In this document: positions 49,023-62,383 of the stretch, piece after piece
Layout of the letters: every line of letters begins with the position of its first letter
Numbering within the stretch: the first letter of the stretch is position 1
NCBI RefSeq assembly: GCF_043290135.1
Contig: NC_134710.1
Span: forward strand, 321,614,017 to 321,678,016
DNA from: Rhipicephalus microplus
Taxonomy: Eukaryota; Arthropoda; Arachnida; Ixodida; Ixodidae
Length of the DNA stretch: 64,000 nt
Direction of reading: 5' to 3'
Position numbers and translations under genes: made by a program
The notes under the pieces: generated by a model
The model's database searches: none
The model's input: the letters and a program-made list of their open reading frames with translations, nothing else
What the model was told of the DNA's origin: nothing

Positions 49023-49264
49023 TAATTTATATGTGGGGTTTAAAGTCCCAAAACCACCATATGATTATGAGAGACGCCATAGTGGAGGGATCCCGAAGTT
49101 TAGACCACCTGGGATTCTTTAACGTGCACCTATATCTGAGCACACGGGCCAACAGGATTTTCACCTTCATTGAAAATGCAGCCGCTGCAGCCGGGATTCA
49201 ATCCCGAGATTTGCGGGTTAGCAGCCCAGTACCTTAGCCACTAGACCACGGCTGCGGGACGGAC
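49023..49264 (-). mobile_element. SINE (family A) with exact 13-bp target duplication
   Basis: A full copy from tRNA head (49259-49185) to 'atgtggggtttaaagtccc' (49030). 'agtactgtaagaa' lies at 49010-49022 and 49265-49277. It is moderately diverged from the 44671 copy, and its B box is slightly altered ('gggattgaatcccggc' on the minus strand). Confidence 0.95.
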
Positions 49265-49277
49265 AGTACTGTAAGAA

Positions 49278-51660
49278 GTACTCTAAATACAGTAAACGGC
49301 AGGTACAGTGGCCATTTACAGCAACGGCCTCTCGCCGCACCATTGAATGGATTAGTCTTCAAAAACGCATTATTGCGATCACCCACCCGATTGAAGAAGA
49401 CATCGTTAATCGTTAATCTTTGTTAAGCATAGATGGCGTAGTCCTCATCGGGGTGAAGTGCGTTTGAGCAGTCAATGAGGGTTCTGGTTACTACGAGGAA
49501 TGAGAGGTACACGAAGCGTGTTTGTACATTCATAATTACATTTTGGTTTTGCTTACTTTGCTGAGCGAATTTCTTACTGTCAATGTCTGTGACTTCATGC
49601 TTAAAGGAATGGTTTTTATATTAATTTCTATATGTAAAGCAGCCCTGACGCAGTGGTAACTTTTATTCAACGTTTTTTTTTTACTTTACTTTGTGCATCT
49701 AAGCATGCTTACGATACGCAATAAGTAATATTTTTGCTAGATATGCTGCATGTCGGCTACACCATTTTGCACACGTTATTTTTTAGCAGACTTCAAGTGG
49801 CACGGTGACTATTGAAAGCAATGAAGTACTCCACTCGCAGAAGTTTTATCGTGCAATCTGCGAGGGCAAGGTAATTACTGATGAGAAATGTTCACTTGAT
49901 CTCAATCCAAAGTGCACGTGCAACTGGACTATACCTACTCACATAAAACTTGGTCACTGCAAATATGCGCTAAAACACTTAAATACGCGCAAAAAACGTG
50001 GTATTTTCTCGTTTTGTTTTCGTAGCTCCCTTCACTCGCCTCACTGAAGCGATAGCGTTGCGGCAAGGTGTCTTCCGTTGTCTGCAAGTGTGCAGCCGAC
50101 TTTTTTTTTACCCGAACAGATTCAGGACTATACAGAGCATTTAACCAGTCAACATACGTGCATTCATGTTTCCAGAACTTACACCAACCCGAACAGGAGC
50201 AGCCTCAAACCACACAAAAGCTTCATTGATCCTTTCACCAGTGATGAAGGAATGAATTCAGGAGTTGCTTAGAGCACAGTGCACAATAATCCATTTCTCA
50301 GAGCGCGTGAACTCCGACGAGAACTGCCAGCCCATGAGACACGAGTTTACTTACGCTCTACATTGCACCGTCCATGCCTGCTGGTTGTCTGTTTCTGGAA
50401 TTTCGATGGGAGTCGCTGAAATTTTTTTACTGCCATCACCTCCTTCGCGTTCATTCACGTTTGTGGTATTTCATCACAACGCGACAGTGACTACCAGTCT
50501 TCCGTATTGGCGCAATCCCAAGCGTCAAACATCTCGTGCGCAGAGTAAGATACTCGGTGAGCGCGACCTTACCGGCGCCTGAAGGGAAGCGGAGGAAATG
50601 TGTACCCGCAAATTTTTCCGCCAGGGGAGAAATGAGCGCTAGTGTTTAAGGCGTAACTTTACCAGCCGACTTGTATCATCGCTAAAGTTCTCGTTTCTCG
50701 CATTCAGGGTCACTGCCCGAACAGTGCTGCGCTCGTTGCTTCCTATCAATGTTAATTCACCTCATTCAAATAGGCTGCCTGCACATGTTGCTTTGTAATA
50801 TGTGTCCTAGGACGATCAGCGTCCTTCTATGAGACTCGATAGTCGCACAGAAATGCCGTACGGTATAACGCTTGATCATTATTTCTCAAAAATCGACGCT
50901 GCTCCCAGTGCACACTTGACAGCTGGCGAAAATGAGAATGCCGCTTGTCGCAGGCAGGCAGCTTCATTGAACTAACCTGCCAGTGACTGCCGGGGAGGAG
51001 CACCTTAGGTTTTCAGTATTACTGGCCTTTTCTGGACTATTTATAGACCACTTCCATGAGCGCTTTAAAAGGCATTGGCGTACCTTGAAGATGTTTTCTT
51101 CGCTTCTGCCACAAAACATTCCCGAATCTGCCACTCTTCCCACTGCTGAGATGTTTGCTGACAATTATTCACGAACATTATCTCAACTTCAGCACTGCAA
51201 GGGGATTTAGTAGTATAGGCTGCGAAATAAAAGCGAGAGAAGCGAGAAACGCTGAGCATGTATGTGACGACAGCGGTTGCCGATTGCCCAGAGGTACTCT
51301 TCCCAAACATGCACCATCTTCCAAAGATTCCGGCAACTCTGCCAGTGAGCGCAGCTGAAGCAGAACGCTTTTTTTTCATCGCTGAGATGCCTAAAGTTGT
51401 AACGGAGAACTACAACACATGAAAGATTATGTGGCATTGCTCTCTGAACATCCACCATGAAATACAAATTCGTCCGAAAGACGTTCTCTCTGTTCTTTAA
51501 CGGGAACGTAGTCGGCTTCAGCTGAATGTGTGTGTGTGATATCAACCATAGGTGCCAACTCAATCAACGATGAAAGTTAACTGAAGTTATTCTCGAATTG
51601 GCATGATCTGAACAACAGTAAAAAAATAGTTGTTAATGATGTATTGATGGGTTTAACATT
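49278..51660. other. Unassigned sequence
   Basis: No gene or named repeat is recognised. Frames of 75-118 codons at 50265-51563 overlap on both strands and show no domain. Confidence 0.4.
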
Positions 51661-51666
51661 TGATGA

Positions 51667-53384
51667 GCGACTTCAGTGCCAAGGTAAAGAAGAAGCAGGC
51701 TGGAGATCAGGCAGTAGGTTATCATGACATCGACACTAGAAATACCAGAGGGGAGCTATTAGTAGAATTCGCCGAACGCAATAATTTACGCGTCTTGAAT
51801 ACCTTCTATCGAAAACGAGGGAATCGAAAGAACACATGAAGGAGCCCTAATGGCGAAAGTAAGAATGAAATAGAATTTATACTGAGTGCACACTCAGGCA
51901 TCGTACAGGATGTGAAAGTGTTTGACAAGGTATGGTGCAATGACCATAGAGTGGTACGGTCTCGAATTAGCCTAGACTTGAAAAAGGAACGACAGAAACT
52001 GTTACGACAGAAGTCAATAAAGCTAGCGCTGAGATAGAAAGTACAGTAATTCAGAGTCTCGCGTCAGAACAGGTACTTGGCTCTTATCGAGGAAACCAGC
52101 CTTAGAGTTGACGCAAAGAATAATAATCTGACGAGTATCATTACGGAGTGTGCAGTGGAAGTTGGACGTACGGTGCTCAGACAGGGCACTGGCAAGATGT
52201 CTCAGGACACGACGAACCTCAATAAAAAGCGTCAAATTATGAAGGCCTCAAATACAACTGACAAAATAGAATTGGCAGAGCTTTCCAAGTTGATTATTAA
52301 GCGTAAGGTATCCATTGTCAGAAGGTATAACATGGAGAATATTGAACACGCTCTGAAGAACCGAGGAAGCTTCAAAACAGTGAAGAGGAAACTCGGGATA
52401 GGCAAAACCAGATATATGCACTAAAGCACAAGGACGGAAAAGTAACTACTGATATGGATAAGATAGGTAAAATGTCGGAGGGGTATTACAGAGATCTCTA
52501 CGGTAGCTGGTCCAACCACGACCTCAATATAAGAACTAGCAGTGACCCGGATGGCACACCACCAGTAATATTAGAAGTCAGAAAAACCTTGGAGAGCATG
52601 CAAACAGGCAAAGCTGCTCATGAGAATCAGATAACATCAGATCTGCTAAAAGACAGAGGACGGATTGTGTGAGAAAAACTAGACATCCTGTTTACGAAGT
52701 GTCCCCTGACAGGAAGAGTACCAGAATCTTGGAAGAATGCTAACATCGTCTTAATACATAAGAAAGGAGACGACAGTGACTTGAAGAATTATATGCTGAT
52801 CAGCTTGCTCTCCGTCGTATACAAGCTATTTACAAAGGCAATTTCAAACAGAATTAAAGACAACATTAGAATTCAATCATCCAAAGGAACAAGGAGGATT
52901 TCGGACAGGCTATACTCAGCAATCGACCACATTCATACAATCAATCAGGTAATAGAGAAATGGTCAGAATACAGCCAACCACTATACATAGCTTTCATAG
53001 ATTACGAGAAGGCGTTTAATTTAGTAGAAATATCAGCAATCATGTGGACACTGTGGAATCAGGGCATCGACGAAGCTTATATAAACATTTAGGAAGAAAT
53101 GTACAGGGTATAAATGGCCGCCATAGTTCTCCATAACGAAAGCGGCAAAATACTTATCAAAAAGGGTGTAAAGCCAGGGGATACAATCTCCCCACTGCTA
53201 TTTACTGCGTGCTTACAGGAGGTTTTAAGAGGCCTAGAATGGCAATAGCTAGAGATAAGAGTTAATGGGGGGGGGGGGGGACCTAAGTAACCTACGCTTC
53301 GCCAATGACAACGCATTGCTGAGTAACTCAGGGGATGAATTGCAATTCATGATCTCGAAGTTAAACAAGGAGAGCAGAAAGGTA
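51667..53384 (+). pseudogene. RTE ORF, endonuclease end and RT (part 1)
   Basis: It begins 'DFSAKVKKKQAGD', the GDFNA motif region of an AP-like endonuclease, continues with 'NNLRVLNTFYRKRGN' and 'NEIEFILSAHS', and 'NDHRVVRSRI' marks the endonuclease end. A connector of about 100 residues (52077-52424) follows. RT blocks include '[18 protein letters not shown]', '[12 protein letters not shown]' (52993-53030) and 'RFANDNALLS' (about 53295). The last corresponds to the catalytic xADD box with the second residue of the acidic pair replaced by Asn. Several stops and frame changes (for example 51837, 52423, 52671, 53090) and a G14 run at 53267 confirm it is dead. It ends in frame 'SRKV' at the insertion point. 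Confidence 0.85.
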
Positions 53385-54936
53385 CCCTCAAAAGCTGCGG
53401 AGTGTATCGCAGGAGTAAAACGACGAAGTTACTATTCAAAGTGTTTTTTACTCTCGCAAAGCATCAGATAAAGTGAAACTAATTTTCACTCCGTATGAAA
53501 CGAGAGAGTGAAACAGCTTTCTACTCATCGGCTCTTTCAGAGAGCGAAATGCCCATATACTCCTCAGGCATGACAAAGTAAAATGCTGTTATTATACTTC
53601 CGCCCTCGTTACTTTCAGATGCGCCGGCACACCACGAATGATTAGCCCTACCTAGTAACCACACATATATGCGGTAAAACGTAAAACATTTGTTTCTTGA
53701 GGCGTTCGAGACGATTAACAAAAGAAAATTGTTTCCAGCGCGCGCCAGTGAATTTCAGCGTGGCACTCGGAACTCTTATTATATCAACGTTTTTAGCTTT
53801 GGAGCTATGTAGTGAAATATTCGAATACTATCTCATTCAATAGGTTATGACCAAAACTCAACGCAGACGGCTATGACATTCTCCTTTTATTATTATTCGT
53901 GTTTTTCGCTACGACCAGATGGGGTCATAAACCTAACGTACGGTACGGCTACAGTGAAGTATTGTGGCTTTAGTCGTAGAAGGTGAACAAGAATGATCGA
54001 AGGTATGTCCAAGAGGGTGACAAAAAACTAAATTGTTTAGTGTACACTTCACGAGCGCGATGTTGTGTACGCAGAAACGACTAACCACTTAGCAAGTCAG
54101 TGCAAATAGGGTTCATATAATCAGTTGCACTAATCTTCCTGTTTCTACTGTAAAAAACGTGTAGGATAAACATTCTATTCTCACGAAGCACAAGACAGAG
54201 TAAACACGTTAACTACAGTCTGGCTGGCTTTGAGAAGCACAGAAACACTCAAATCTATGCGTCTGAACAAGATATTGCAGATATGTCTCCAAAATTACTT
54301 ATGACATTAAGAAATAAATGCCCCATTGCCGTCTGTCAGTGTAGTGTAGTTCCGAAGGAGAACCCCCCAAAAAACAGCAAGAATTCGATGAAGCTTCTCG
54401 ACATTCACACGTGAACAATGTTTTTGTTCATGTTTGTCCTTTGTTTTATATTTGTTTGTGAGTGCTGTATGTACACAGACAATAAAGAACAACAAAGCCA
54501 GTGTGTTATATTGGTTAGCATGGCAGGCGAGCAATCTGTAGTTTTTCTAGAGGTTGAAGGTTCGAATCACACTCGGTTGTGTTTTTTTCTTCACATTACT
54601 ATATTTTTCTTTTTGTCGTAGTGTTCGTATTCAGCTATTCTTACAATCTGCGCGGACGGAGATCAGTCAAAATCAATTTTAAAGCTCAATTTCGGCTCAC
54701 GTTCTGTTTTTTTTTGTGTGTGTGAGGTGCACTGTTACTCTCTTTGGTAAGGTCATGCTACCCTGCTTCGGGCGGCGTTATGCTACTCTGTTGAGGTTGA
54801 GTGCTTTGGCCTGCTCAGGAGAATCTTTGTACTCTGCCTCAACAAGCGGTAATTTACTCTGGAAAAGAGAGTGGAATATGGGGCAAGAAAGCACTCTCTC
54901 AAAAAGAGAGCACCGCACTCTCTTAGTTTTTAGAAT
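53385..54936. mobile_element. 1552-bp insertion inside the RTE copy, family unknown
   Basis: The RTE frame is continuous from 'SRKV' (to 53384) to 'GLKINLRKTKVM' (from 54940), and 'gta' is present on both sides (53382-53384, 54937-54939). The insert is therefore defined to the base. Its ends are rich in 'actctc' and 'gagagt' in opposite orientations (53450-53545 and 54860-54925), possibly imperfect subterminal inverted repeats. No transposase-like ORF is seen. A tRNA-like block with 'aaggttcgaatcac' is at 54510-54585. Confidence 0.75.
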
Positions 54937-55640
54937 GTAGGTCTTAAAATCAATCTGCGGAAAACGAAAGTAATGTGCAACAACCTCGGAAGAGAACAGT
55001 GCTTCGAAATATGTAATAGTGCACTTGAAGTTGTAAAAGACTACGTCAACTTAAGACAGGTAATAACCGCGGAGCTAAACCACGAGATTGAAGTAACTCG
55101 AAGAATAAGAATGTGGTGGAGCACATTCGGCAAGCACTCTCAAATGATAACTGGTAGATTGCTACTATCCTTCAAGAGGAAGGTATATAACAGCTGCATC
55201 TTGCTGGTACTTGGCTTTGGAACAGAAACCTGGAGACTTACAAAGAGGGTTCAGCCTAAATTGAGGACGACACTGCGAACGATGTAAAGCAAAATGATAG
55301 GTGTAACCTTGAGAGACAAGAAAAGAGCAGACTGGATCAGCAAACAAACCAGGGTTAAGAATATTATAGTTGAAATCAAGATGAGGAAATGAACATGAGC
55401 CAGACATGTAGCACGTTGGCAGGGTAACCACTGGTCATTAAAAGTAAGTGACTTAATTGCCAGAGAAGGCAAGCAGGTAAGGGGGAGACAGAAAGTTTGT
55501 TGGACAGATGAGATTAAGCAGTTTGCGGGTGTAAAGTGCATGGCAGCAGCAAGCACAGGACCGAGTTAACTGGCGGAACACGGGAGAGGCTTTTGTACGG
55601 CAGTGTAAGTAGTCAGGCTGATGAAGATCATGATGATGAT
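54937..55640 (+). pseudogene. RTE ORF C-terminal part (part 2)
   Basis: It continues the frame with 'LKINLRKTKVMCNN', 'ALEVVKDYVNLRQVI', 'GRLLLSFKRKVYNSCILLVL' and 'GTETWRLTKRVQPKL'. This is the usual post-RT region of RTE/CR1-like LINE proteins. A stop at about 55285 and others downstream interrupt 'DKKRADWISKQT' and 'RGRQKVCWTDEI'. The 3' UTR is short. Confidence 0.85.
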
Positions 55641-55650
55641 GAACATTCAG

Positions 55651-55845
55651 AAATGGTGATATAACTAAGAATGACGCCGTAGTGTGGTGATCCAGAAATT
55701 GTACCACTTTGCTTTTTAAAAGCACCTAAATCAAAAGGCACAGGGCTCCAGCATTTTCGCCAATATCAAAAATACCACAGGGATTGGATCGGCTACTTGC
55801 GGGCCAGCAATAGAGCACCACAACCACTGGACCACCCTGGCGCGT
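55651..55845 (-). mobile_element. Diverged SINE (family A) directly after RTE tail
   Basis: It retains 'gacgccgtagtg', 'aaaagcacctaaatc', 'tacttgcgggccagcaatag' and the head complement 'accactggaccaccctggcg'. It lies within a few bases of the RTE 3' tail. Confidence 0.75.
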
Positions 55846-57277
55846 AGTAAAAAAGACGGTTTTGGTAAGATCAGTATGCGCTACTTTCCGTCCAGCTGTA
55901 GGGAAGCTAGTTCAACTGTATGAGACATATTGCGGGAAATCAGTTTGATAGCATGGCGAAGTAATTCCGTTCTCTCCCGTTGCCTACTCCTTGCTTTTCA
56001 GTGCATCTTTCACTTTCAGGCATGGTTAGCGGATACGGAAGGTGTTAACGACAATGCAACAACTCAAATTTGCATGTGGCAATTCTAGCGAATTTCGGGT
56101 AGCATACGGGGCATGTAATGTGACATGTAATGCGCAGGATAATTTTTGTGTCAATTTAAACAAATAATCAACACTATTCTGCTATGTGATGTGCCTGTTT
56201 GCGGCGTGAGACATTGCTTGTACTAAGTTTTGTTCATTTTTTGTAAAAAAAAATATGAATTACCGTGTATGTTATTCGTAATTTAACGTGATAACACGCC
56301 TCCCCCCCCCCCCTGTTTCTTCATTCTGTGCATTTCTTGTCGTGCGTCATGTCGCTAGTTGCAGAAATTGCTTGGTGTGCCCTTCTAGTCATGCTAATGT
56401 AAAGAAACGAACAGATGAAGCGAATTAGTATATATAATTTGTCCTATATTTTTTCCAGCTTTATGTTCCTTATTCTTTCGCTGTTTGCCACAGTGCTAGA
56501 CAATAAAGCTTCTGCTCACTACAGCTGCCCACACTGCATATCTCATTACGCTGCTTAAGGTTTATGACCACCCTCTTTTTATTTATGAGCCTAAGTTGCA
56601 TGATGAGTATTCTAGTAGGCCTTTCAAAGGCTGTGATTAGCCTGCACGTTTGCCTGTGTTCCACCTTCGTCACTAGACAACACTTCGGAGTGCCTTAGAA
56701 GTTAGGGCATAATAAAGATAACTATAAATACGTTGTACACTCGCATACAAGCCGAGTTAGATCGATATACCGAATATTCTGTCACGCGTGTGTACATGCG
56801 TGCGAGCATGTGTATGTGTTTAGGTATTAGCAGAACTTGCGAAGGCTAAATAGAAATGTTACTTTTTGGCTTGAGTATTATCTTAGCACACGTACGAAGA
56901 GTCACACTGTAATGTGCTTGAACGGGGCCTATTCCCAACTTTGAACTGTGTCTGGCTATTTCCAGTAAAACGAACCTCTCCCTATTGAAAATTATCGTAG
57001 TTATCAACTCCGGCGAGATCTCTCCCGGCGGGTACAAGTATGACCACCACTTGGGCATTAATCCCGTTGCTGAGCCAACTGAAAACACTCGCGGCCGAGA
57101 TTCCAGCTGCCCAGAATCTCACAGAATGCTAAGCCTTGAGAATCGCCACGACCCGGTTTTTTCGTATGAAGACATTATTTATTGTAAAAGTGCCTAGCAA
57201 TGATAGTGTGATGGTAGCAGCGCTTAGTTTCTAAATCATTGTCAGCTCGAAGCGACGAAAAAAAAAGGTAAGTGGCA
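55846..57277. other. Unassigned sequence
   Basis: No gene or named repeat is recognised. A C13 run lies near 56301-56313. Confidence 0.4.
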
Positions 57278-57362
57278 GGGGGGGGGGGGGGGGTGTTGGA
57301 CGAAAAATGTCGGGTAGAGGGAAATGGTTGAACCCTCTTAATCCCCGCTTGGCTACGCCACT
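57278..57362 (-). repeat. G-run plus 'ggctacgcca' dispersed motif
   Basis: G16 (57278-57293) then about 60 bp ending 'ccccgcttggctacgccact'. It is an inverted relative of 48817-48882. Confidence 0.5.
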
Positions 57363-60300
57363 GTTTTCTTGAAATATTGCAAAACTGCAATTGGAAAACT
57401 AAACAAGGGAAAACCAAAACCAAAAAGAATAGGCACAGGCACAACGGAGGAAAAATTCGAAGAAGTAAGCAAGCAAGCAAATGCACCGTTAAAGGACCGA
57501 GAAATCCATAAACAAACAGAAAAACCTGTCCTAGGACTGGAAGTATTTCAGTCTATCCTTATACTGAAGTTTCAAACTGCAGGAGAAACGTGGTGGTAGA
57601 AAAGTGGCCGTTTCACTTTGATTTTATACCAATAACTAGGGTGAATTCGTGGCCGCTGTTGTAGCATGCCATAGAGGATACAACTTAAAAACACTCTTAC
57701 TAACCAGAAAGTGTGACAAATCAATATTTAGTGAGCAGAAATATAAATAAAACTGGATCCTAAGACAAGCTAAGTATTATGTCTTATTAGGTGTTACAAG
57801 GTGAAAAGGGGGCTGTTCCATACAGGGGGAGATCGAAGGTTCGGCTTTGAAGCCTATGGCGACATCACGTTTTTGTCGCCTTAGTTCATCCCTGCCAACG
57901 GGCAATTCACTGCAGCGACAAAGAAATCAGGTAACTGAACATGGTTCAGTACACAAATTTGGCGCCCTACGTCCTTATCAGTCTTAGTATTTTTTTTAAC
58001 AGCGCTGTCTCTATAGCAGGCTATCATTCTTTTCAGGGACAGCCCAGGGGCTTTGACATGACAAGAATCTCCCGTCATGCAAGCAACTGACCAAAAAGAT
58101 TGTTTCATAATGAAGACTGGTATAATAGGCGGGTGAACGTGTGCCAATATACAGGGTGCCGTGATCTCGCCTTTGTGCTGGCAGGAGCGGCTCACGGCCA
58201 TCTTCTCCTCCCTCCTCTTCGTATTTGACCACCCTCTACAGCTCAGCAGTAATGATCCATGCAAGGGAGCCGATGACCCACGCAGCATTCTTAGCATCGG
58301 GTGTGTTTCAAGACACCGCTTGCTGTGTCGTAACAAAACACGAGGTAATGCAATGGGCTAGAAAACTGCAGCATCGAGACAACACTATCATCGACGCATT
58401 AGCGTTGCAGGTAGCAATCGCAAGGAATGACTGCTAACCGTGTGTTCGCTTTCGTGCAGGCGGTGCCCCTCTTTGTAAGGCCAAACGTAGTTGACGAATC
58501 AAGGTGAGAAAGTGTGTCATCACTTTTTTGTCAAAGTTCGAAGCATAAATGTGCTGTTTAATGAGGAACGTCAGCGTTACCTTCAAATATATTAGGCTAT
58601 ATATATTAAGCTTATTGCATTCATTTTAGATAGCTTCAATATAAAGTTTTCCGGAATACCAATGGAAGAAATCACAGCAAAATATAGAGACAGCTGGATT
58701 CCTTGCATTCTTTATAGAGATATTCACTGAGCGTGTCCCTCTTTTTCTTCGGCAATTTTTAAAGTAAAATAAACTTTGTCGCGTACTCAAAGAGACCTTC
58801 TTGCTATATAATAGTTCTTCCAAACAGATGCCTGTTAGCTTAATGGAAACGTTGGACATAGTATGGTACGAGGGGGTAAGAGGCAGGCAGCTAGTGTAAC
58901 TATCTGAAAATAATATCTTCTCTCGTACTAACACTTGAGGTAAGACACATAGGCGAAGAAATAAGTCTTGGAACGAGACCGCGGAAAATTTTCAAAAGTT
59001 TCCTTATAACTTTGGTGCCAATTGACGCGACAGCAAACTTCAACATTGCAATATCTGTTTGTTGTACATATAAAAACAGAGCACATGCTCAAGAAAAAAA
59101 GAAAAGATACTTACGCTAGAACTACTTCTAAGAGCAAATACCCATTAATTGTCATCATGGACCTAAATTGGCGTAAACATCAAATCGGTAGAAATTAACC
59201 GTTTATGAACATATCATTTCGTGATTTCAACCAAACAACGACGCATTACGAGCAGATACACGTAGCAGATGCTTTGAAAGAATAGGTATTGTAACTCCCA
59301 TACTTTCGAGGGTTAGTGATAAGAAGAAAACAGCCGCCGAAGTTAACCAAGAGTCTGTTTTCGCATTTTGTGTACAAGTCATGATGTCTGGCATGATTTT
59401 CATGTCAACGAGCGATGTTAGTCCACAGCGTTGGCAGAAAGTCAGCGTGATGCATGCATCCCTAGGCGATTCTGGTTAGCTAATTCGTAGGCATGACTGT
59501 GGGAGACAATAACCGACATACGCACACATACACCACGACTAATAATGAGAAATGGAGGTTTAGGGAAAGAGGGAAAACATGATTTTGCCTTTCCTAATAA
59601 AAAGAGGGGTACAGAGTATTGCGATTGAGTGAGAACATCAAAATAATTAAGGGGACCCTCGTAAGAGCATAGACTTTCACCTTTGCTCCCTTTAGCAGAA
59701 TTGCAGTCTTGAAATTGCGCTGCCATTAACGCACGAGAAGGTAAGATTACACAGTCACCCATATATAGGCTGTTTCGCCTAACTTGCCCAAGTATATCTT
59801 GTAATTTACCAAACAGTAAATGAAAAGCTGGGACAAATCAACAGGGTGGCTAACTTGGCGTAGATAAACTAATGGGACATTTGTGAACGAAGGTGACAAC
59901 TTTTATATTGAATATTTTTAGAGATAGGATAGAAAAGAAATCATGAATACAAATCAAGCAATCCTTCTTAATCACCCAGTTTATCAGATCTGAGCAAGAA
60001 TGAAATACTGTCGCATTTTAAAACACATCCTGCCACTTTTCTGTTGCAAGCTTTTCGCTATATAAAAATAAAATTTTAAACATTTGTTGATTATCCTCTT
60101 AGAACTATTGCACGGAATGCTTTTTGTTATACTTAATATACAAATAGTTATTTAGGCAATTTATGTCACTTACGCAGCTTGGCGAATAGAAAAATCAATT
60201 GTGACGAGGTGCGTAGGGTACAAAAAAAAAAACACCTAGCATATCCGTCACGCCAAGCATGTCCTTATTTTTCTTTTGTTATACTAAATGCAAGCCAGCT

Positions 60301-61672
60301 GATACCTTTCGTATGCAAAAACACAGACACGTAGGCTATCACGATTGCGATCTCTTGCTGTAGAGAAAGATACAATTCGTCCGACAAGCCTAGCAAAGTG
60401 GGAGGAATGAGCACTGTCGTTGGTGGCAGACCTTTGGCCAGATATAGCAAGAAGTCGGTAGCACTGGCAAACCCTGTTACACACACTGACCTTGAATACC
60501 CAAAGATTACCAGTTCAGCCTGAATGCTTATCTTCACACGGAATACACCCACAGAGCTTATTCGTATATTGAGATCCGAATAAGCTCCTTGACTGTCGAA
60601 ACTACGTACGACGCGAAAAACAAAGCGTTTCTTGATCCTCAAAGCCGGCGGTCCTGCTTTTCCTGCTCTTGTTAGTCTGCTTGCTCTTGCCTGTTCGCGA
60701 AGCGCCTTAACGGACGGCTTGGACCGTATAGCTTGTGCTTGTACTGCAACCTGCCCCCATTATGAGATGGCTGCGCCTGTTACATTGCGCCAACCGTCTC
60801 GAAAGGTCAACAAGGGATTATGAGAACGTCTCGCATCTGTTGGGGACCAGGGAATTCCTCGTTTGGTTAGCGGCAGTTATTTACTGACCGTGTAGCAAGA
60901 CTTCGGCAAGACCATGACCTCCGTGGTGTAATCGATGAGAACTGATACGTCAGGACTAACTAGCAAGTACGTGGTTGTGCAATGGTAGAGAGGCTCATCT
61001 TAGCTCCTTGTTTCAGTTTCTTTGTTTTCTTTGTCCATAAGTCTGTCGTGTTTTCAATGTCTCTCAGATTATCTCGCGAAACAATTTCGGAAATTAAAAA
61101 AAAACTTCAGCCATTTCTACTCATTGAGGACCTTCGGACAGTGAAGCTGTAAGCTTATTTGTTGCTGTGATTATTGTGACGCGTATACTGCAACGACAAC
61201 GGCGCAGTTATAAAATGCGAAAGTAGCGCTCCAATAGTTCATTTGCAAAAAGAACATAAGCAAATCTACAACCATCCAAAGCAAACGATCTCAAGTAATG
61301 GTGAAGGCAGGAAAGTGGCTGGACTACCAACTGTTGATTCAACAAAGTAGGGCTCAAATATTAAAAGCCCGCAGTCAGATGGTCAAGTCACATTAGACTT
61401 CACCTTTACAAAAAAAAAAACACATGGAACGCTCACCTAAATCGACTGCACATCATATAATGCTCTATTTTTGCCGTTATTGTTATTGTTATACCTATTG
61501 TATAGAGATATTTAAAAAGCTTGCATCAGTTAAAACATGAAATTTCTGAGGCCTTTGCATATCCAGTAAAGGCGAAGCGCATTCAAGGACAGCTTTGTGG
61601 TGATATTATGCAGAAAGGAGGAAGCATTCATGCACGCTTCTTTTATAATCTCCAAGAATGAACAAGAACGAC
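57363..61672. other. Unassigned sequence
   Basis: No gene or named repeat is recognised. The two longest frames (minus 57881-58336, 151 codons; minus 60265-60642, 125 codons) have no domain I can name and no clear splice or start context. They are left uncalled. Confidence 0.35.
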
Positions 61673-61675
61673 TAA

Positions 61676-62297
61676 TGGTGAATTCCACTCGTCGAGTGGG
61701 AGCAAGTTTTCTTGCTCCGCGGTTGACAATCTGCATTCCGCCGGTGGATTCGGAGCAAGTTCGCGTATTCCCCGTGCAGATTAGCAGCAACCCATGCTGT
61801 GAAGGAGCGTTCTGCGTTCTCCGTCTTGCAAAGACGTATTTCTCTGTAACTCTGAGCATACATTGCCGGAATTTCCGGTACAGTCGGGCAGTGATGTTGC
61901 CTTCAGCTGCCTTCAGCGTTGTTTTTTGCTTATTTCAGGCGGTGCCTTGTGCACTTGTTTACATTCTGAAATGACATCGTTTTATGCTGCTGGTTTGCTT
62001 CTTGCTTTGAGCGACAGCGAGAGCACTAGTTCTGCTAGCAGTAGAAGTAGCGAGGACGACGAGCCATACGTGCTTTTCCGCTGTGTGCACGGCCAACGTA
62101 TCGACACTATAGGCGAATATTATCGGCTATGTCGAGGAAGTTTCCGGTATTGGTTTAGTGACGTATGTGCAAACAACTTCCGGTGCGGCTTCAGGCGGGG
62201 CATTCGTGTGTTCCACTCGCAAATCTGGCTTGGCGGAATCCGAGTGCTCGCTACAGGATTTCGGCGACAGCTCCGGATCTACCAGTGGAATTCGCCT
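61676..62297 (+). mobile_element. Harbinger-like deletion derivative, copy 2 (622 bp)
   Basis: Terminal inverted repeats: left 'tggtgaattccact', right complement 'aggcgaattccact', with further similarity inward. 'taa' flanks both sides (61673-61675 and 62298-62300), matching the TWA target duplication of PIF/Harbinger transposons. It encodes 'LLLALSDSESTSSASSRSS' then 'EDDE' from about 61990, a Ser/Asp-rich N-terminus like that of Harbinger transposases, but no DDE core follows. Copy 1 at 41410 shares ends and interior. The family call is inference. Confidence 0.75.
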
Positions 62298-62383
62298 TAA
62301 GGTAGCGTGTTTTATTTGCGTGAGCTTTCCTTGTTTGGTTTGCGTTTGTGTGTGTGTGTGTTGTGAGGCGATTGCAATTTAGA

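Larger units (their letters stand above)
51667..55640 (+). mobile_element. RTE-like LINE, 5' truncated and split by an insertion
   Basis: Endonuclease (end), linker, RT and C-terminal regions follow in order from 51667 to about 55600, interrupted at 53384/54937. The 3' end is a short 'gatcatgatgatgatgaac' repeat (about 55627-55644), typical of RTE tails. The 5' end starts inside the endonuclease. Confidence 0.85.

Noticed and set aside
57881..58436. 151-codon minus frame and a 70-codon plus frame hinting at a transposase-like 'FLASGVFQDTACCVV'
   Set aside because: The resemblance to Harbinger-type sequence is too short to support, and no ends or second copy were found.
60265..60642. 125-codon minus-strand frame as a gene
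   Set aside because: No recognised domain, promoter, splice sites or repeat relation. It may be a chance frame; a protein search against tick proteomes would decide.
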